From NCBI RefSeq assembly GCF_004217445.1, contig NZ_SHKX01000011.1:551774-615773 (forward strand): a stretch of DNA of 64,000 nt. The letters run 5' to 3'. Positions 53,020 to 62,217 of this stretch are shown piece after piece. The stretch's first letter is position 1. Each line of letters starts with the position of its first letter. The notes below the pieces were generated by a model. It was given only the letters and a program-made list of their open reading frames with translations. It did not search any database and was not told where the DNA came from. The position numbers were made by a program, and so were the translations under genes. Source of the DNA: Fluviicoccus keumensis. Lineage in GTDB: Bacteria; Pseudomonadota; Gammaproteobacteria; Pseudomonadales; Moraxellaceae.

Positions 53020-55590
53020 TCAGCTTTCCTGCTGGTGTCCGGCGCACGATTCTACGCAGTTCTTGATGGCGCGGGCGAACTCGCGACCGGTCTGGAACCG
53101 GTCTGCCGGGTTTTTCGCCAGGGCTTGGTCAATCACTGCCGAGATGCAGGGGAGTTGCGTTTCCAGTTCAGGACGCTTGCTGAACAGGGGAGGGTGCGGT
53201 TCGTTGGTGATCTTGAACATCAGCGCGGCCATGGATTCCGCGCGGAAGGGCGCGGTTCCGGTCAGCATCTGGTAGAACATCACGCCCAGGCTGTACAGGT
53301 CGGAACGTCCATCCACCTTCTGTCCGGCCAGTTGCTCCGGGGACATGTAGGTGGGCGTGCCCAGCACGGTGCCGGTCTTGGTCTTGCTGGAGTCGGTGAT
53401 GCGGGCGATACCGAAGTCGGTGATCTTGATCTCGCTGTTTTCCGGGTTGAACATGATGTTGGCGGGCTTGATGTCGCGGTGCACGATATGGAACTCGTGC
53501 GCGTAATCCAGGGCCAGCGCGGCCTTGTGGATAATGTTGATCACCTTCGGCACCGGCAGCAGGGTTTCCGGCTTTACATAACGGGCCAGGTCATGGCCTT
53601 TCAGGAACTCCATGGCGATATAGCACAGGTCGTGCTCTTCGCCCGCATCGTAAATGGTGACGATATTGGGGTGGTTCAGACGGCCGGCGGTTTCGGCTTC
53701 GCGGAAAAACCGCTCCTTGACTTCGGCCAGCTCGTCGTCCTCGAACTCGTCCTTCAGCGCCATGGTCTTGATGGCGACCACGCGGTTGATTTTCGGGTCC
53801 TTGCCCAGATAGACCACACCCATGGCGCCCTTGCCCAGTTCCTTTTCCACCTGATAACGGCCCAGCATCGGCTTCTCGTCGCTGTTGGGGTCCATGATCA
53901 TGGTGGCGTTGGAGGCGCTGGCGGAGCTGCCGCCGAAAATGACGGTTTCTTCCAGCTTTTGCGCACGGGCCAGTTTCTGCTTCAGGTCGCGGAAATCCGG
54001 GTTGATTTCGGCGGCATACTGGTACACGGAAACCGCCTTGTTGAACTGGCGCTTGCGTTCATAGTCCAGGGCCAGGTTGTACAGCACATCCAGCAGGGAC
54101 TCTTCGCGCGGGCACTTGCGGAATTTTTCGAAGGCCATGTCCAGCTGACCGGCCTGTTGCAGCGCCAGACCCAGCTGGCGGTTCGATTCGGCCGACTGGG
54201 TATCGGAATGGGCCTTGGCGCGTTCCGTGATCAGGTAGTGCTTGGTGGTCATCAGCACATGGCCCAGCACCACCAGGATGGCGGGCAGCATCAGCGGCAC
54301 CCAGGTGGCGGAACCGGTCATCAGCGTAAAGTGCGCGATCAGGATGGCGACGACAAACCCGACCGAGGCAACGGCGGCCTGACTGGCCTTGAGACGCGGC
54401 AAACCCAGCATCAGGTACAGCGCCGCCACCAGGAACAGGCCCCAGCGCAGCGCCGAGCTCCATTCCGGCACCAGATAGAAGTTCTGGTTGAGGATGCTGG
54501 CGACGTTGTGCGCCAGGATCAACGCGGGCTCCATGGCCGGAGAGATGGGCGTCACCTGCGGAGATCCCAAGCCGTAAGCAGTGGGGCCGATGATGACGAT
54601 CTTGTCCTTGTATTTGCTGACCGGGATTTTGCCCGAGACAACGTCGTAGAAAGAGTCAACGGTGAACGGGGGGTGATCGCTGATGTCGCCGTAGTAATAG
54701 GTGCGCATCTGCGAGAATTCATCGGTCTTGATCTTCAGCTTGCCGATCTGGACGCTTTCGCCAAGGTTGAGATGAATATCGGCCGGTTTGAGATTCAGGC
54801 TGCGCGCCGCCAGCATCAACGACAATGAGGGGTAATACTGGCCGTCATAGCTCACCACCAGCGGCTCGGCGCGGATACCGCCGTCTTCGTCGGGATTGAT
54901 GCTGAGATGGCCGAGGAGGGCAGCACTGCCGCCCAGTTCCGCAATGGGCGGAACCGCTTCACTGGTTTCCGGGGGCAGGCGGCCGGTATTCGCGGCATCG
55001 ATCCGGTCAGCAATGGCGGTGACCTGGTTGCGCTGCACAAAATCCGGCAGCGGCTTGTCAGGGTGTCCCTGCATGGGTCCCAGCACGAACTGCATCGGCA
55101 ACACGACGTTCTTGGCGGCGGCCATGGAATCGGCCAGTTGCTGGTCGGTATTTAGCGCGGATTCGGCCTCGGCCAGTTTCATCCCCAGTTCGCCGACATC
55201 GGGATTGTCGCCCAGCGGCGGGTTGGCCAGTTTCTGGCCGTAGAATTCGTTGAGTTCGCGCAGGTATTTCAGGCCCGGATCGATCTGCGGCTCCGACAGG
55301 AAGATCGGTAGGCCGATGGCTTTGGCGCCGCCCTGATTCAGCGCACCGATCATTTGCGCCAGGTAGCTGCGCGGCCAGGGCCAGCGGCCGATGTTGCTGA
55401 TGCTCTGGTCGTCGATGGCGATGACGGCAATCTTGTCGCCCGGTTCGTGATGGCTGGAGCGCACGCCCATGTCGTAGGCATAGCGTTCCAGATTGTCGAC
55501 CACGGGGGAAGAAGATAAAGCGGCCACGACGGCGGAAATGGCAAGAGCGAACACCCAGTCGCTCTTCCAGGAGAAGGAAATTTTACGCAT
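53020..55590 (-). CDS. CHASE2-domain Ser/Thr protein kinase with TPR-like linker
   Basis: An 856-residue receptor kinase. Order: N-terminal transmembrane helix (about 10-30), periplasmic CHASE2 domain (about 35-370; DKIAVIAIDDQSISNIG and GYIGPTAYGLG-type end), three transmembrane helices (about 375-450), a TPR-like helical segment (about 455-540), and a PknB-type kinase (about 570-840) with LGKGAMGVVYLG, VAIK, HRDIKPANIMF and DFGIARI. All catalytic residues are present. CHASE2 senses an unknown periplasmic signal. The PP2C phosphatase gene follows. The kinase domain is cytosolic by this topology. Confidence 0.93.
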   Translation of the reverse strand: MRKISFSWKSDWVFALAISAVVAALSSSPVVDNLERYAYDMGVRSSHHEPGDKIAVIAIDDQSISNIGRWPWPRSYLAQMIGALNQGGAKAIGLPIFLSEPQIDPGLKYLRELNEFYGQKLANPPLGDNPDVGELGMKLAEAESALNTDQQLADSMAAAKNVVLPMQFVLGPMQGHPDKPLPDFVQRNQVTAIADRIDAANTGRLPPETSEAVPPIAELGGSAALLGHLSINPDEDGGIRAEPLVVSYDGQYYPSLSLMLAARSLNLKPADIHLNLGESVQIGKLKIKTDEFSQMRTYYYGDISDHPPFTVDSFYDVVSGKIPVSKYKDKIVIIGPTAYGLGSPQVTPISPAMEPALILAHNVASILNQNFYLVPEWSSALRWGLFLVAALYLMLGLPRLKASQAAVASVGFVVAILIAHFTLMTGSATWVPLMLPAILVVLGHVLMTTKHYLITERAKAHSDTQSAESNRQLGLALQQAGQLDMAFEKFRKCPREESLLDVLYNLALDYERKRQFNKAVSVYQYAAEINPDFRDLKQKLARAQKLEETVIFGGSSASASNATMIMDPNSDEKPMLGRYQVEKELGKGAMGVVYLGKDPKINRVVAIKTMALKDEFEDDELAEVKERFFREAETAGRLNHPNIVTIYDAGEEHDLCYIAMEFLKGHDLARYVKPETLLPVPKVINIIHKAALALDYAHEFHIVHRDIKPANIMFNPENSEIKITDFGIARITDSSKTKTGTVLGTPTYMSPEQLAGQKVDGRSDLYSLGVMFYQMLTGTAPFRAESMAALMFKITNEPHPPLFSKRPELETQLPCISAVIDQALAKNPADRFQTGREFARAIKNCVESCAGHQQES

Positions 55591-55774
55591 AGCAAACCCT
55601 GCCGCATTTTTTATCTGTAGTTTCTAGCAGAGGCATCCGGCGCATACAAGCGACGAATGAGGTTTTGGCGAAATAATATTGATTTCACGAATGTTTGTGG
55701 CGTTCATGCGCGGCCATCGCCCGTGCTGAAGCGGAGTTTTCCGGACCCGGTTCTCATTACCGGGACGACAGTGC

Positions 55775-55803
55775 TTGCCGTGTGTCCGGCAGTCCTCTAT
55801 ATA
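55775..55803 (+). promoter_or_regulatory. Sigma-70-type promoter of the coiled-coil protein operon
   Basis: TTGCCG (55775-55780), a 17-base spacer and TATATA (55798-55803). The start would be near 55810, about 50 bases before the ATG at 55860. It lies in the 269-base region divergent from the kinase gene, which has no other evident gene. Confidence 0.62.
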
Positions 55804-55859
55804 AACAAGCATAAACACAAAATTGTCCGCCCTCGCTTCAGGGATTGTCGGGAGTCGCC

Positions 55860-57307
55860 ATGTTGCAGTCCACCGCCGTGTTCCAGGAACTGCTGATGTT
55901 CTGGGATGGCGAAGATATCGCCAAGTCCATGCTGTATGAAGATTTTGACGTGACGCTGAGCGGCATGGTGCCGCAGGCCCAGTACGCGCGCGAGGAAAAG
56001 AAGGGCGCGTATATCCAGATTGATGACAGCCTGACCATCAAGGGATGTGTGCTGTTCACCATCCGCTTTGACCGGCAGGGTTTTGCCGAGGCCGGATGGA
56101 ATATCCCGCTGAGTCACCTGGTGGAAGTGGCCGGTCTGGGGCCGGACATGGGGCGCGGCCCCATCCGCCTCGCGTGCCGCAGCCAGTGTCCGGTCTCATG
56201 GCACGCGCCGCGCTTGTGGGACCCTGTGCTGCGCGATGACCTGAATACCTTCGAGCAGATCCGCGAGGCGCTGCCGTCCGCCTGTGAGCGCTTCGGCATC
56301 CGCGCCCGTCGGCCCGCCCTGACCGAAACCAATATTCCGGTGCTGTCCACCGCTGATCTGGTGCCGCAACCGTGGGAATCGGATCTGCCACACCTGCCGG
56401 CGGAAACCGAAGCCTTGCAGCAGCAGGTCAGTGATTTGCTGCTGAAATTGCAAACGTTGACCACCGAGCGTGAGCAGACCGTCAACGAGCAAGCCTACGT
56501 TCACCAGCAACAACTGGACATTCTTCAGACCCAGAACCAGAAACTGGTGGAGCAGCAACGCACGCTGAAAACGCAACTGGATGCCCAGCTTGAGCGGATG
56601 GAGGCCTTGCACAGCCAGATTATCAGCCTGTCAGGCATAGAAAGTTCCTTGAAAAGCGAGCGGACCGAGAACGAACGCAAGCTGAAAGAATTGCAAGCCG
56701 CCCTGAGCAAGGCCGGGGAAGCCCAGCAGCAGGTTGCGGTGTTGCTGGAAGCCAAGGAGCAGGAGTTTGCTTCACGGTTGTCACGGCGGGAAACCGAGCT
56801 GGTGCTGGCGATGGATCGTCGCCTTGACGACGAGGCCAACCGCCACCTGTTGACCGTCAAATCCTTGCAGGCGGAGCTGGAAGAGCGGGATCACCAACTG
56901 GCGGAACTGGAGAAGAGCCTGGAGGCCGAAAGGGCGGAGCAGGCGCGCATCGCCGAGTCTTCCGCCGACAGTTATTTGCGCGAGCTTCAGGGCATGGGGA
57001 TGAGTTTTGTGGTGTATCACCCCGGCGTAGGCAACCTGTCGGTGCCGGTGGATGATCTGGCGTCGTACACCCGCAATCCGCCGGCGTATGTGGCCAGGAA
57101 ATGCCTGGTCAGCGAGGAGCATTACCGCGAATGGATCCGGCATTTTGAAAACCCGCGCTGTCTGGCGAGCATCGGAGAAGGCGCCTGTTGCAACGCCCGG
57201 CTGATCCGGGTGGATTCCCCGGCCAAATTCGTTTCGGGACAGTCGGACCGCTGCGCCCGTCATCAGGGCGCTGACACCGCCATCCTTAACGTCCTGAAGT
57301 TCCAGTA
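55860..57307 (+). CDS. Coiled-coil protein with Cys-rich C-terminal domain, function unknown
   Basis: A 482-residue protein I do not recognise. An N-terminal alpha/beta domain (about 1-140) is followed by a Pro-rich linker, a long coiled coil (about 180-370, almost all Gln/Glu/Leu/Lys/Arg) and a C-terminal domain (about 375-482) with C415, C434, C443, C444, C465 and H468, spaced like a zinc-binding fold. No signal peptide or membrane segment. GGAGTC lies before the ATG at 55860 (an upstream TTG at 55845 is less likely). It is followed by the cNMP/rhodanese gene and nadK, and is divergent from the Ser/Thr kinase gene, so a signalling scaffold role is possible. Confidence 0.68.
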
Positions 57308-57318
57308 GGAGGCTGCCC

Positions 57319-58395
57319 ATGTTCCGTAACAGTCTGAATCTGGACGTACTGCATAACTTTGTCCCGTTGAACGCCCTGACCCGCACGCGCTTGCAGGAAG
57401 TGGTGGCCGGTTGCCGCATCCAGTCATTGCCCGCCGGCAGCGTGTTGTTCCGTTTTGGCGACCCGCAGGTGCAAAGCGTTTTCCTGCTGAGCGGTCAGGT
57501 TGAATTGATCGCCCATGACGGCGAGGTGGCCATGGTGGATGCCACGGATGTCGCCGCCAACCACGCCCTGGCCCCGGGTAATCCGCGCCAGTTCACCGCT
57601 ACCGCCCTGACAACGGTGAATATCCTGGCCGTGAACCAGCAACGGCTTTATGACGCGCTGCTGTGGGAGCAAAGCCTGTCCAGCCTGGCGCAAACCCTGT
57701 TTGCCGAGCTGCCGGGCGACATTGATCGGGACTGGGTGCTGCGCTTGCTGCAGTCCCGCGTATTCCACAGCGTGCCGCCGATGAATATCCTGGCGCTGAT
57801 ACGGGCCATGACGCCCCGGCCGGTAGCCGACGGGGAGCAAATCATTCATCAGGGGGCGGAAGCGGATTGCTGCTATTTCATCCGCGAAGGCCGCGCCAAG
57901 GTTGTTCAGCATGAGGGCGGTGCGGCGACCGTGGTCGCCTATCTGGGCAAGGGTGAGTATTTCGGTGAGGAAGCGTTATTGCAGGACGCCCCCCGGAATG
58001 CCGACGTCATCATGCTGGAGGATGGCGTGCTGATGCGGCTGGAAAAGCAGGACTTTGACCGGCTGTTGAAAAGCCCCAGTCTGGCGGCGCTGGATTTCGC
58101 ATCGGCTGAACGGCTGGTTTCCTCCGGAAAGGGCCAATGGCTTGATGTGCGGCTGCCCGAGGAGTATAAGCAGGGGCATCTTCGGGAGGCGATCTCGATG
58201 CCGCTTCAGGATCTTCGCCATAAGGCCCTGCAATTGCCGCAGGACCTGCACTATGTCGTTTATTCCTTCAGTGAGCAGCGCAGTGCCGCCGCCGCCTTCA
58301 TGCTGGGCGTGCTCGGTTTCCGGGCCTCGGTGCTGACGGGCGGTCTCTGGAATCTCAGTCCCGAGCAGAGACAGTCCAATCTGGAAACAGGATGA
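57319..58395 (+). CDS. Tandem cNMP-binding-like and degenerate rhodanese protein
   Basis: A 358-residue cytoplasmic protein with two cNMP-binding-like domains (about 15-105 and 150-250; the second has GEYFGEEALLQDAPRNADV, close to a cyclic-nucleotide cassette) and a C-terminal rhodanese fold (about 265-350; WLDVRLPEEYKQGHL). The rhodanese active-site Cys is replaced by Ser316 (VVYSFSEQRS), so it should not transfer sulfur. It overlaps nadK by 4 bases. There is no DNA-binding domain, so it is not a CRP-like regulator. Confidence 0.85.
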   Translation: MFRNSLNLDVLHNFVPLNALTRTRLQEVVAGCRIQSLPAGSVLFRFGDPQVQSVFLLSGQVELIAHDGEVAMVDATDVAANHALAPGNPRQFTATALTTVNILAVNQQRLYDALLWEQSLSSLAQTLFAELPGDIDRDWVLRLLQSRVFHSVPPMNILALIRAMTPRPVADGEQIIHQGAEADCCYFIREGRAKVVQHEGGAATVVAYLGKGEYFGEEALLQDAPRNADVIMLEDGVLMRLEKQDFDRLLKSPSLAALDFASAERLVSSGKGQWLDVRLPEEYKQGHLREAISMPLQDLRHKALQLPQDLHYVVYSFSEQRSAAAAFMLGVLGFRASVLTGGLWNLSPEQRQSNLETG

Positions 58396-59291
58396 GCAGA
58401 GAAACCTTTCGCAATATCGGCCTGGTGGGGCGTCCCGGCAAGGCCTCGGTGGTACAGACCCTGGATGTGCTGGAGAAGTATCTGGTCGATGCGGGCGCCA
58501 AGGTCATCTATGACGAAGACACCGCGCGGCTGATGCCTTCGATGAGCCAGCAGGTGTGTTCGCGCGCGCTGATGGGCGAGATGTGCGACCTGGTGATCGT
58601 GGTGGGTGGCGACGGCTCGCTGTTGCACGCCGCCCGCGCCCTGGCTCGTTTCAAGACCCCGGTGCTGGGCGTCAACCGCGGCCGCCTGGGTTTCCTGACC
58701 GATATTTCCCCCGACGAGCTGATCACCAAGGTGTCCGAGGTGCTTTCGGGCAACTACACCATGGACCATCGCTTCCTGCTGAATCTGGAGGTACGCTCCA
58801 ACGGCAGTCCGGTGAGCGAGTCCGTGGCGTTGAACGATGTCGTGCTGCACGCCGGTAAATCGGTGCACATGATCGAATTCGAACTGTATGTGGAAGGCGA
58901 GTTTGTCTATCGCCAGCGCTCCGACGGCCTGATCATCGCCACGCCGACCGGTTCAACGGCCTATGCCTTGTCCGGCGGCGGACCGATCATGCACCCGAAA
59001 CTGGATGCCATCGTGGTGGTGCCGATGCATCCCCATACGCTGTCCAGCCGTCCCATCGTGGTGGACGGCAACAGCGAGATCAAGATCCGCATTTGTGAAA
59101 CCCGCATTCGTCCCATGGTCAGCCCTGACGGTCATTCCGGCATCAACCTGAACCCCGGCGACTGGCTGTACATCAAGAAGCATCCCTTCAAGCTGCGGCT
59201 GATCCATCCGCCCGGCTACGACTTTTACGCCGCCTGCCGCACCAAGCTCGGCTGGGGCAGCCCCATTACCGGAGACGACGACAGTGAATGA
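58392..59291 (+). CDS. nadK: NAD kinase
   Basis: A 299-residue NAD kinase that makes NADP from NAD. It has the GGDGSLLHAAR motif, NRGRLGFLTD, and the C-terminal DGLIIATPTGSTAYALSGGGPI region. It overlaps the upstream gene by 4 bases and the DUF1315 gene by 8, so these genes are likely cotranslated. Confidence 0.96.
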   Translation: MSRETFRNIGLVGRPGKASVVQTLDVLEKYLVDAGAKVIYDEDTARLMPSMSQQVCSRALMGEMCDLVIVVGGDGSLLHAARALARFKTPVLGVNRGRLGFLTDISPDELITKVSEVLSGNYTMDHRFLLNLEVRSNGSPVSESVALNDVVLHAGKSVHMIEFELYVEGEFVYRQRSDGLIIATPTGSTAYALSGGGPIMHPKLDAIVVVPMHPHTLSSRPIVVDGNSEIKIRICETRIRPMVSPDGHSGINLNPGDWLYIKKHPFKLRLIHPPGYDFYAACRTKLGWGSPITGDDDSE

Positions 59292-59574
59292 GCAAACCAT
59301 CGCGGCGATGCTGGCCGCCCTCAATCCCGACATCGTGGCCAAACTGCGCCTGGCGATTGAACTGGGCAAGTGGCCCGGTGGTGAGCGCCTGACCCGTGAA
59401 CAGCGGGAAACCTGCATGCAGGCCATGCTGGCCTGGGAGCTGAAGAACCTGCCGCCCCACGAACGCACCGGCTACATTGACCGGGGCACCAAGCAGGATG
59501 GCGAAATCTGCGGCGATGACAGCAAGCACGAACATCAGGCAGCGGATGAGCAGTTGCTGAAGATTATTCAGTAA
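59284..59574 (+). CDS. DUF1315/YeaC-family protein
   Basis: A 96-residue protein resembling E. coli YeaC (DUF1315): it opens MLAALNPDIVAKLRLAIELGKWPGGERLTREQRETCMQ. No known function. The start is GTG at 59284, inside the nadK 3' end; AGACGACGACA upstream is not a clear ribosome site, so it probably depends on coupling to nadK. Confidence 0.82.
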   Translation: MNEQTIAAMLAALNPDIVAKLRLAIELGKWPGGERLTREQRETCMQAMLAWELKNLPPHERTGYIDRGTKQDGEICGDDSKHEHQAADEQLLKIIQ

Positions 59575-59598
59575 TCCATTGTTATTATTGGATATTAA

Positions 59599-60486
59599 AT
59601 GATTCGAGATGTGCTGGGCATCATCCGTCTGCCGTTCCTGATCCTGGCTCCGGCCTGCGTACTGGTGGGCGTGGCGGTGGCCCAATGGGAAGGGCATGCG
59701 TTGTCCGGCCTGAATGTGGCGTTGGTGATTCTGGGAGCGGTTCTGGCCCACATCAGCGTCAATGCCTTCAATGAATACTTCGATTGCCGCAGCGGTCTGG
59801 ACAAGCTGACAGCGCGTACCGCCTTCAGCGGCGGCAGCGGCACCTTGCCGGGCCGACCCGAGTTGATGAAGCTGGCGCTGGCGATATCCGTGGGATCGCT
59901 GGCGGGGACGGCGCTGATCGGTCTGTATTTTGTCTGGCTGCATGGCTGGCAGTTGCTGCCCCTGGGCATCTTCGGGTTGGTGCTGGTGGTGACCTACACG
60001 ATCTGGTGGGTCAACAATCCGCTGATGTGCCTGATTGCGCCCGGCCTGGGTTTTGGCGTGCTGATGGTGATGGGCGCCCATTTCGCACTGACCGGCCAAT
60101 ACAGTGTCAGTTCCTTTGTCGCTTCGCTGCCCTTGACCTGCATGACCAGCAACCTGTTGCTGCTGAACCAGTTCCCGGACGTTGAGGCCGACAAGCAGGT
60201 TGGCCGTCGTCACTTTCCCATTGCCTTTGGCCGCCAGGCCAGCGTGCGCTTGTACGGGGTTTTGCTGCTGGTGTGTTACGGCTCCATTGTCGCCGGTGTG
60301 ATCGGCCATTGGTTGCCGCCCGCCGCGCTGGTAACGCTGGCCACCGCATTGATCGGCTGGCGCATCTACCGTTTCGCCGGACAGCACGCCGATGACATTC
60401 CGGCGCTGATTCCTTCCATGGGGCTGAATGTGGTGATCAACCTGCTGACGCCGTTGCTGCTGGCGGCGGGATTGTTCTTCGGCTAA
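59599..60486 (+). CDS. UbiA-family prenyltransferase
   Basis: A 295-residue polytopic protein with about eight transmembrane helices and the family's two Asp-rich motifs in NEYFDCRSGLD and NQFPDVEADKQ. UbiA enzymes attach prenyl chains to aromatic acceptors in quinone or haem biosynthesis; the specific acceptor is not evident and no quinone genes are adjacent. It begins 24 bases after the DUF1315 gene. Confidence 0.82.
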   Translation: MIRDVLGIIRLPFLILAPACVLVGVAVAQWEGHALSGLNVALVILGAVLAHISVNAFNEYFDCRSGLDKLTARTAFSGGSGTLPGRPELMKLALAISVGSLAGTALIGLYFVWLHGWQLLPLGIFGLVLVVTYTIWWVNNPLMCLIAPGLGFGVLMVMGAHFALTGQYSVSSFVASLPLTCMTSNLLLLNQFPDVEADKQVGRRHFPIAFGRQASVRLYGVLLLVCYGSIVAGVIGHWLPPAALVTLATALIGWRIYRFAGQHADDIPALIPSMGLNVVINLLTPLLLAAGLFFG

Positions 60487-60503
60487 AGAGCGGCTCTACC
60501 GTC

Positions 60504-60532
60504 ATGACGCCGCCCCGTGCAAGGGGTACAAT
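60504..60532 (+). promoter_or_regulatory. Sigma-70-type promoter upstream of the FAD oxidoreductase gene
   Basis: ATGACG (60504-60509), a 17-base spacer and TACAAT (60527-60532); start near 60539. It lies 18 bases after the UbiA-family stop and supports translation from ATG 60592. Confidence 0.5.
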
Positions 60533-60591
60533 ATCGCCCCATACCTTCGATCACCTTACCTTTGCCGGATAACACCGGCCGGGAACCCGCC

Positions 60592-62217
60592 ATGATCCGT
60601 ATTACCGAACTTGCCCTGCCGCTGGACCATACCGACGCCGACCTGCGCAAAGCCATCGTGGCGCGCCTGAAGATCAATGACGCCGACCTGCTGGATTTCA
60701 CCGTGTTCAAGCGCAGCTATGACGCGCGCAAGAAAGGCAGCGAGATCAAATTCGTTTACATCATTGATTTGCAGGCCCGCAACGTCGACAAGCTGCTGGA
60801 GCGCTTTGTCAGCGATCCGCATATCCGTCCCGCGCCGGACACGTCCTATCATCCGGTCGCCAAGGCGCCTGAAGGCTTGTCCGAGCGGCCCATCGTCATC
60901 GGTTTCGGCCCTTGCGGCCTGTTCGCGGCGTTGACGCTGGCGCAGATGGGGTTCAGGCCGATCGTGCTGGAGCGCGGCAAGGAAGTGCGGCAGCGCACCA
61001 AGGATACCTGGGCGCTGTGGCGGAACAAGACGTTGTCGCCGGAATCCAACGTGCAGTTCGGCGAGGGCGGGGCGGGCCTGTTCTCTGACGGCAAGCTTTA
61101 CAGCCAGATTAAGGACCCCAAGTTCTATGGCCGCAAGGTGATGCAGGAGTTCGTGCGCGCCGGAGCGCCGGAAGAAATCCTGTTCGTCAGCAAGCCGCAC
61201 ATTGGCACTTTCCGCCTGACCGGTGTGGTATCGACCATGCGCGAGGAAATCCGCGCCCTGGGCGGGGAAGTCCGTTTCCAGAGCCGGGTTACCGACCTGC
61301 TGATTGACAACGGCCGCATGCAAGGCGTGGTGCTGGACAACGGCGAAGAACTGCGCAGCCAGCATGTGGTGCTGGCCCTGGGCCACAGCTCGCGCGATAC
61401 CTTCCGTCTGCTGCACCGTCGCGGCGTGCATATCGAGGCCAAGCCGTTTGCCGTCGGCTTCCGCATCGAGCATCCGCAATCGCTGATCGACAGCGCGCGC
61501 TTGGGCAAGTACGCCGGGCATCCGGCGCTGGGGGCGGCGGATTACAAGCTGGTCTATCACGCCAGGAATGGTCGCGCGGTCTACAGTTTCTGCATGTGTC
61601 CGGGCGGTACCGTGGTGGCCGCAACCTCCGAACCGAACCGGGTGGTAACCAACGGCATGAGCCAGTATTCCCGCAACGAGCGTAACGCCAACGCCGGTAT
61701 CGTGGTCGGCATCAGTCCTGAGCAGGATTTTCCCGGTGGCCCGCTGGCCGGTGTCGAGTTCCAGGAACAGCTGGAATCGAAGGCCTTCGAACTGGGCGGC
61801 CGTGATTATTGCGCTCCCGGCCAGTTGGTGGGCGATTTCATCAAAGGCGTGCCGTCCAGCGCCTTCGGCGACGTGGAACCCTCCTACAAACCCGGCGTGA
61901 AGCTGGGTGATCTGGCGGAATCGTTGCCGCCCTACGTGATTGAAGCCATCCGCGAGGCCTTGCCCGAGTTCGGCAAGCAGATTCGCGGGTTTGACCGCGA
62001 CGATGCCGTGCTGACCGGCATTGAAACCCGTACGTCGTCGCCGGTGCGCATTACCCGCGACAACCATAGCTTGCAAAGCCTGAACACCATCGGCCTGTAT
62101 CCGGCCGGGGAAGGCGCGGGATATGCCGGGGGCATCCTGTCCGCGGGCGTGGACGGCATCAAGGTGGCCGAAGCGGTGGCGCTGGATATGGTGGCCCGTG
62201 CGGAGAACGCAGCGTGA
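60592..62217 (+). CDS. FAD-dependent oxidoreductase (COG2509-like)
   Basis: A 541-residue flavoprotein with an N-terminal ferredoxin-like domain (about 1-95; RITELALPLDHTDADL and FKRSYDARKKGSEIKFVY), an FAD Rossmann motif VIGFGPCGLFAALTLA (about 105) and the C-terminal GYAGGILSAGVDGIKVAEA. COG2509 proteins are common but have no established substrate. The ATG at 60592 begins a family-like N-terminus; an earlier start at 60517 is upstream of the -10 element. It overlaps the methyltransferase gene by 4 bases (GTGA). Confidence 0.85.
   Translation: MIRITELALPLDHTDADLRKAIVARLKINDADLLDFTVFKRSYDARKKGSEIKFVYIIDLQARNVDKLLERFVSDPHIRPAPDTSYHPVAKAPEGLSERPIVIGFGPCGLFAALTLAQMGFRPIVLERGKEVRQRTKDTWALWRNKTLSPESNVQFGEGGAGLFSDGKLYSQIKDPKFYGRKVMQEFVRAGAPEEILFVSKPHIGTFRLTGVVSTMREEIRALGGEVRFQSRVTDLLIDNGRMQGVVLDNGEELRSQHVVLALGHSSRDTFRLLHRRGVHIEAKPFAVGFRIEHPQSLIDSARLGKYAGHPALGAADYKLVYHARNGRAVYSFCMCPGGTVVAATSEPNRVVTNGMSQYSRNERNANAGIVVGISPEQDFPGGPLAGVEFQEQLESKAFELGGRDYCAPGQLVGDFIKGVPSSAFGDVEPSYKPGVKLGDLAESLPPYVIEAIREALPEFGKQIRGFDRDDAVLTGIETRTSSPVRITRDNHSLQSLNTIGLYPAGEGAGYAGGILSAGVDGIKVAEAVALDMVARAENAA

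Noticed and set aside
52339..54828. Very long open frame (829 codons) on the plus strand
   Set aside because: It is the antisense shadow of the PP2C and CHASE2 kinase genes, which carry clear catalytic motifs; the shadow is rich in His/Gln/Gly repeats with no domain.
60556..62076. 506-codon frame on the minus strand
   Set aside because: Antisense of the FAD oxidoreductase with conserved motifs; composition is typical of high-GC shadow frames.
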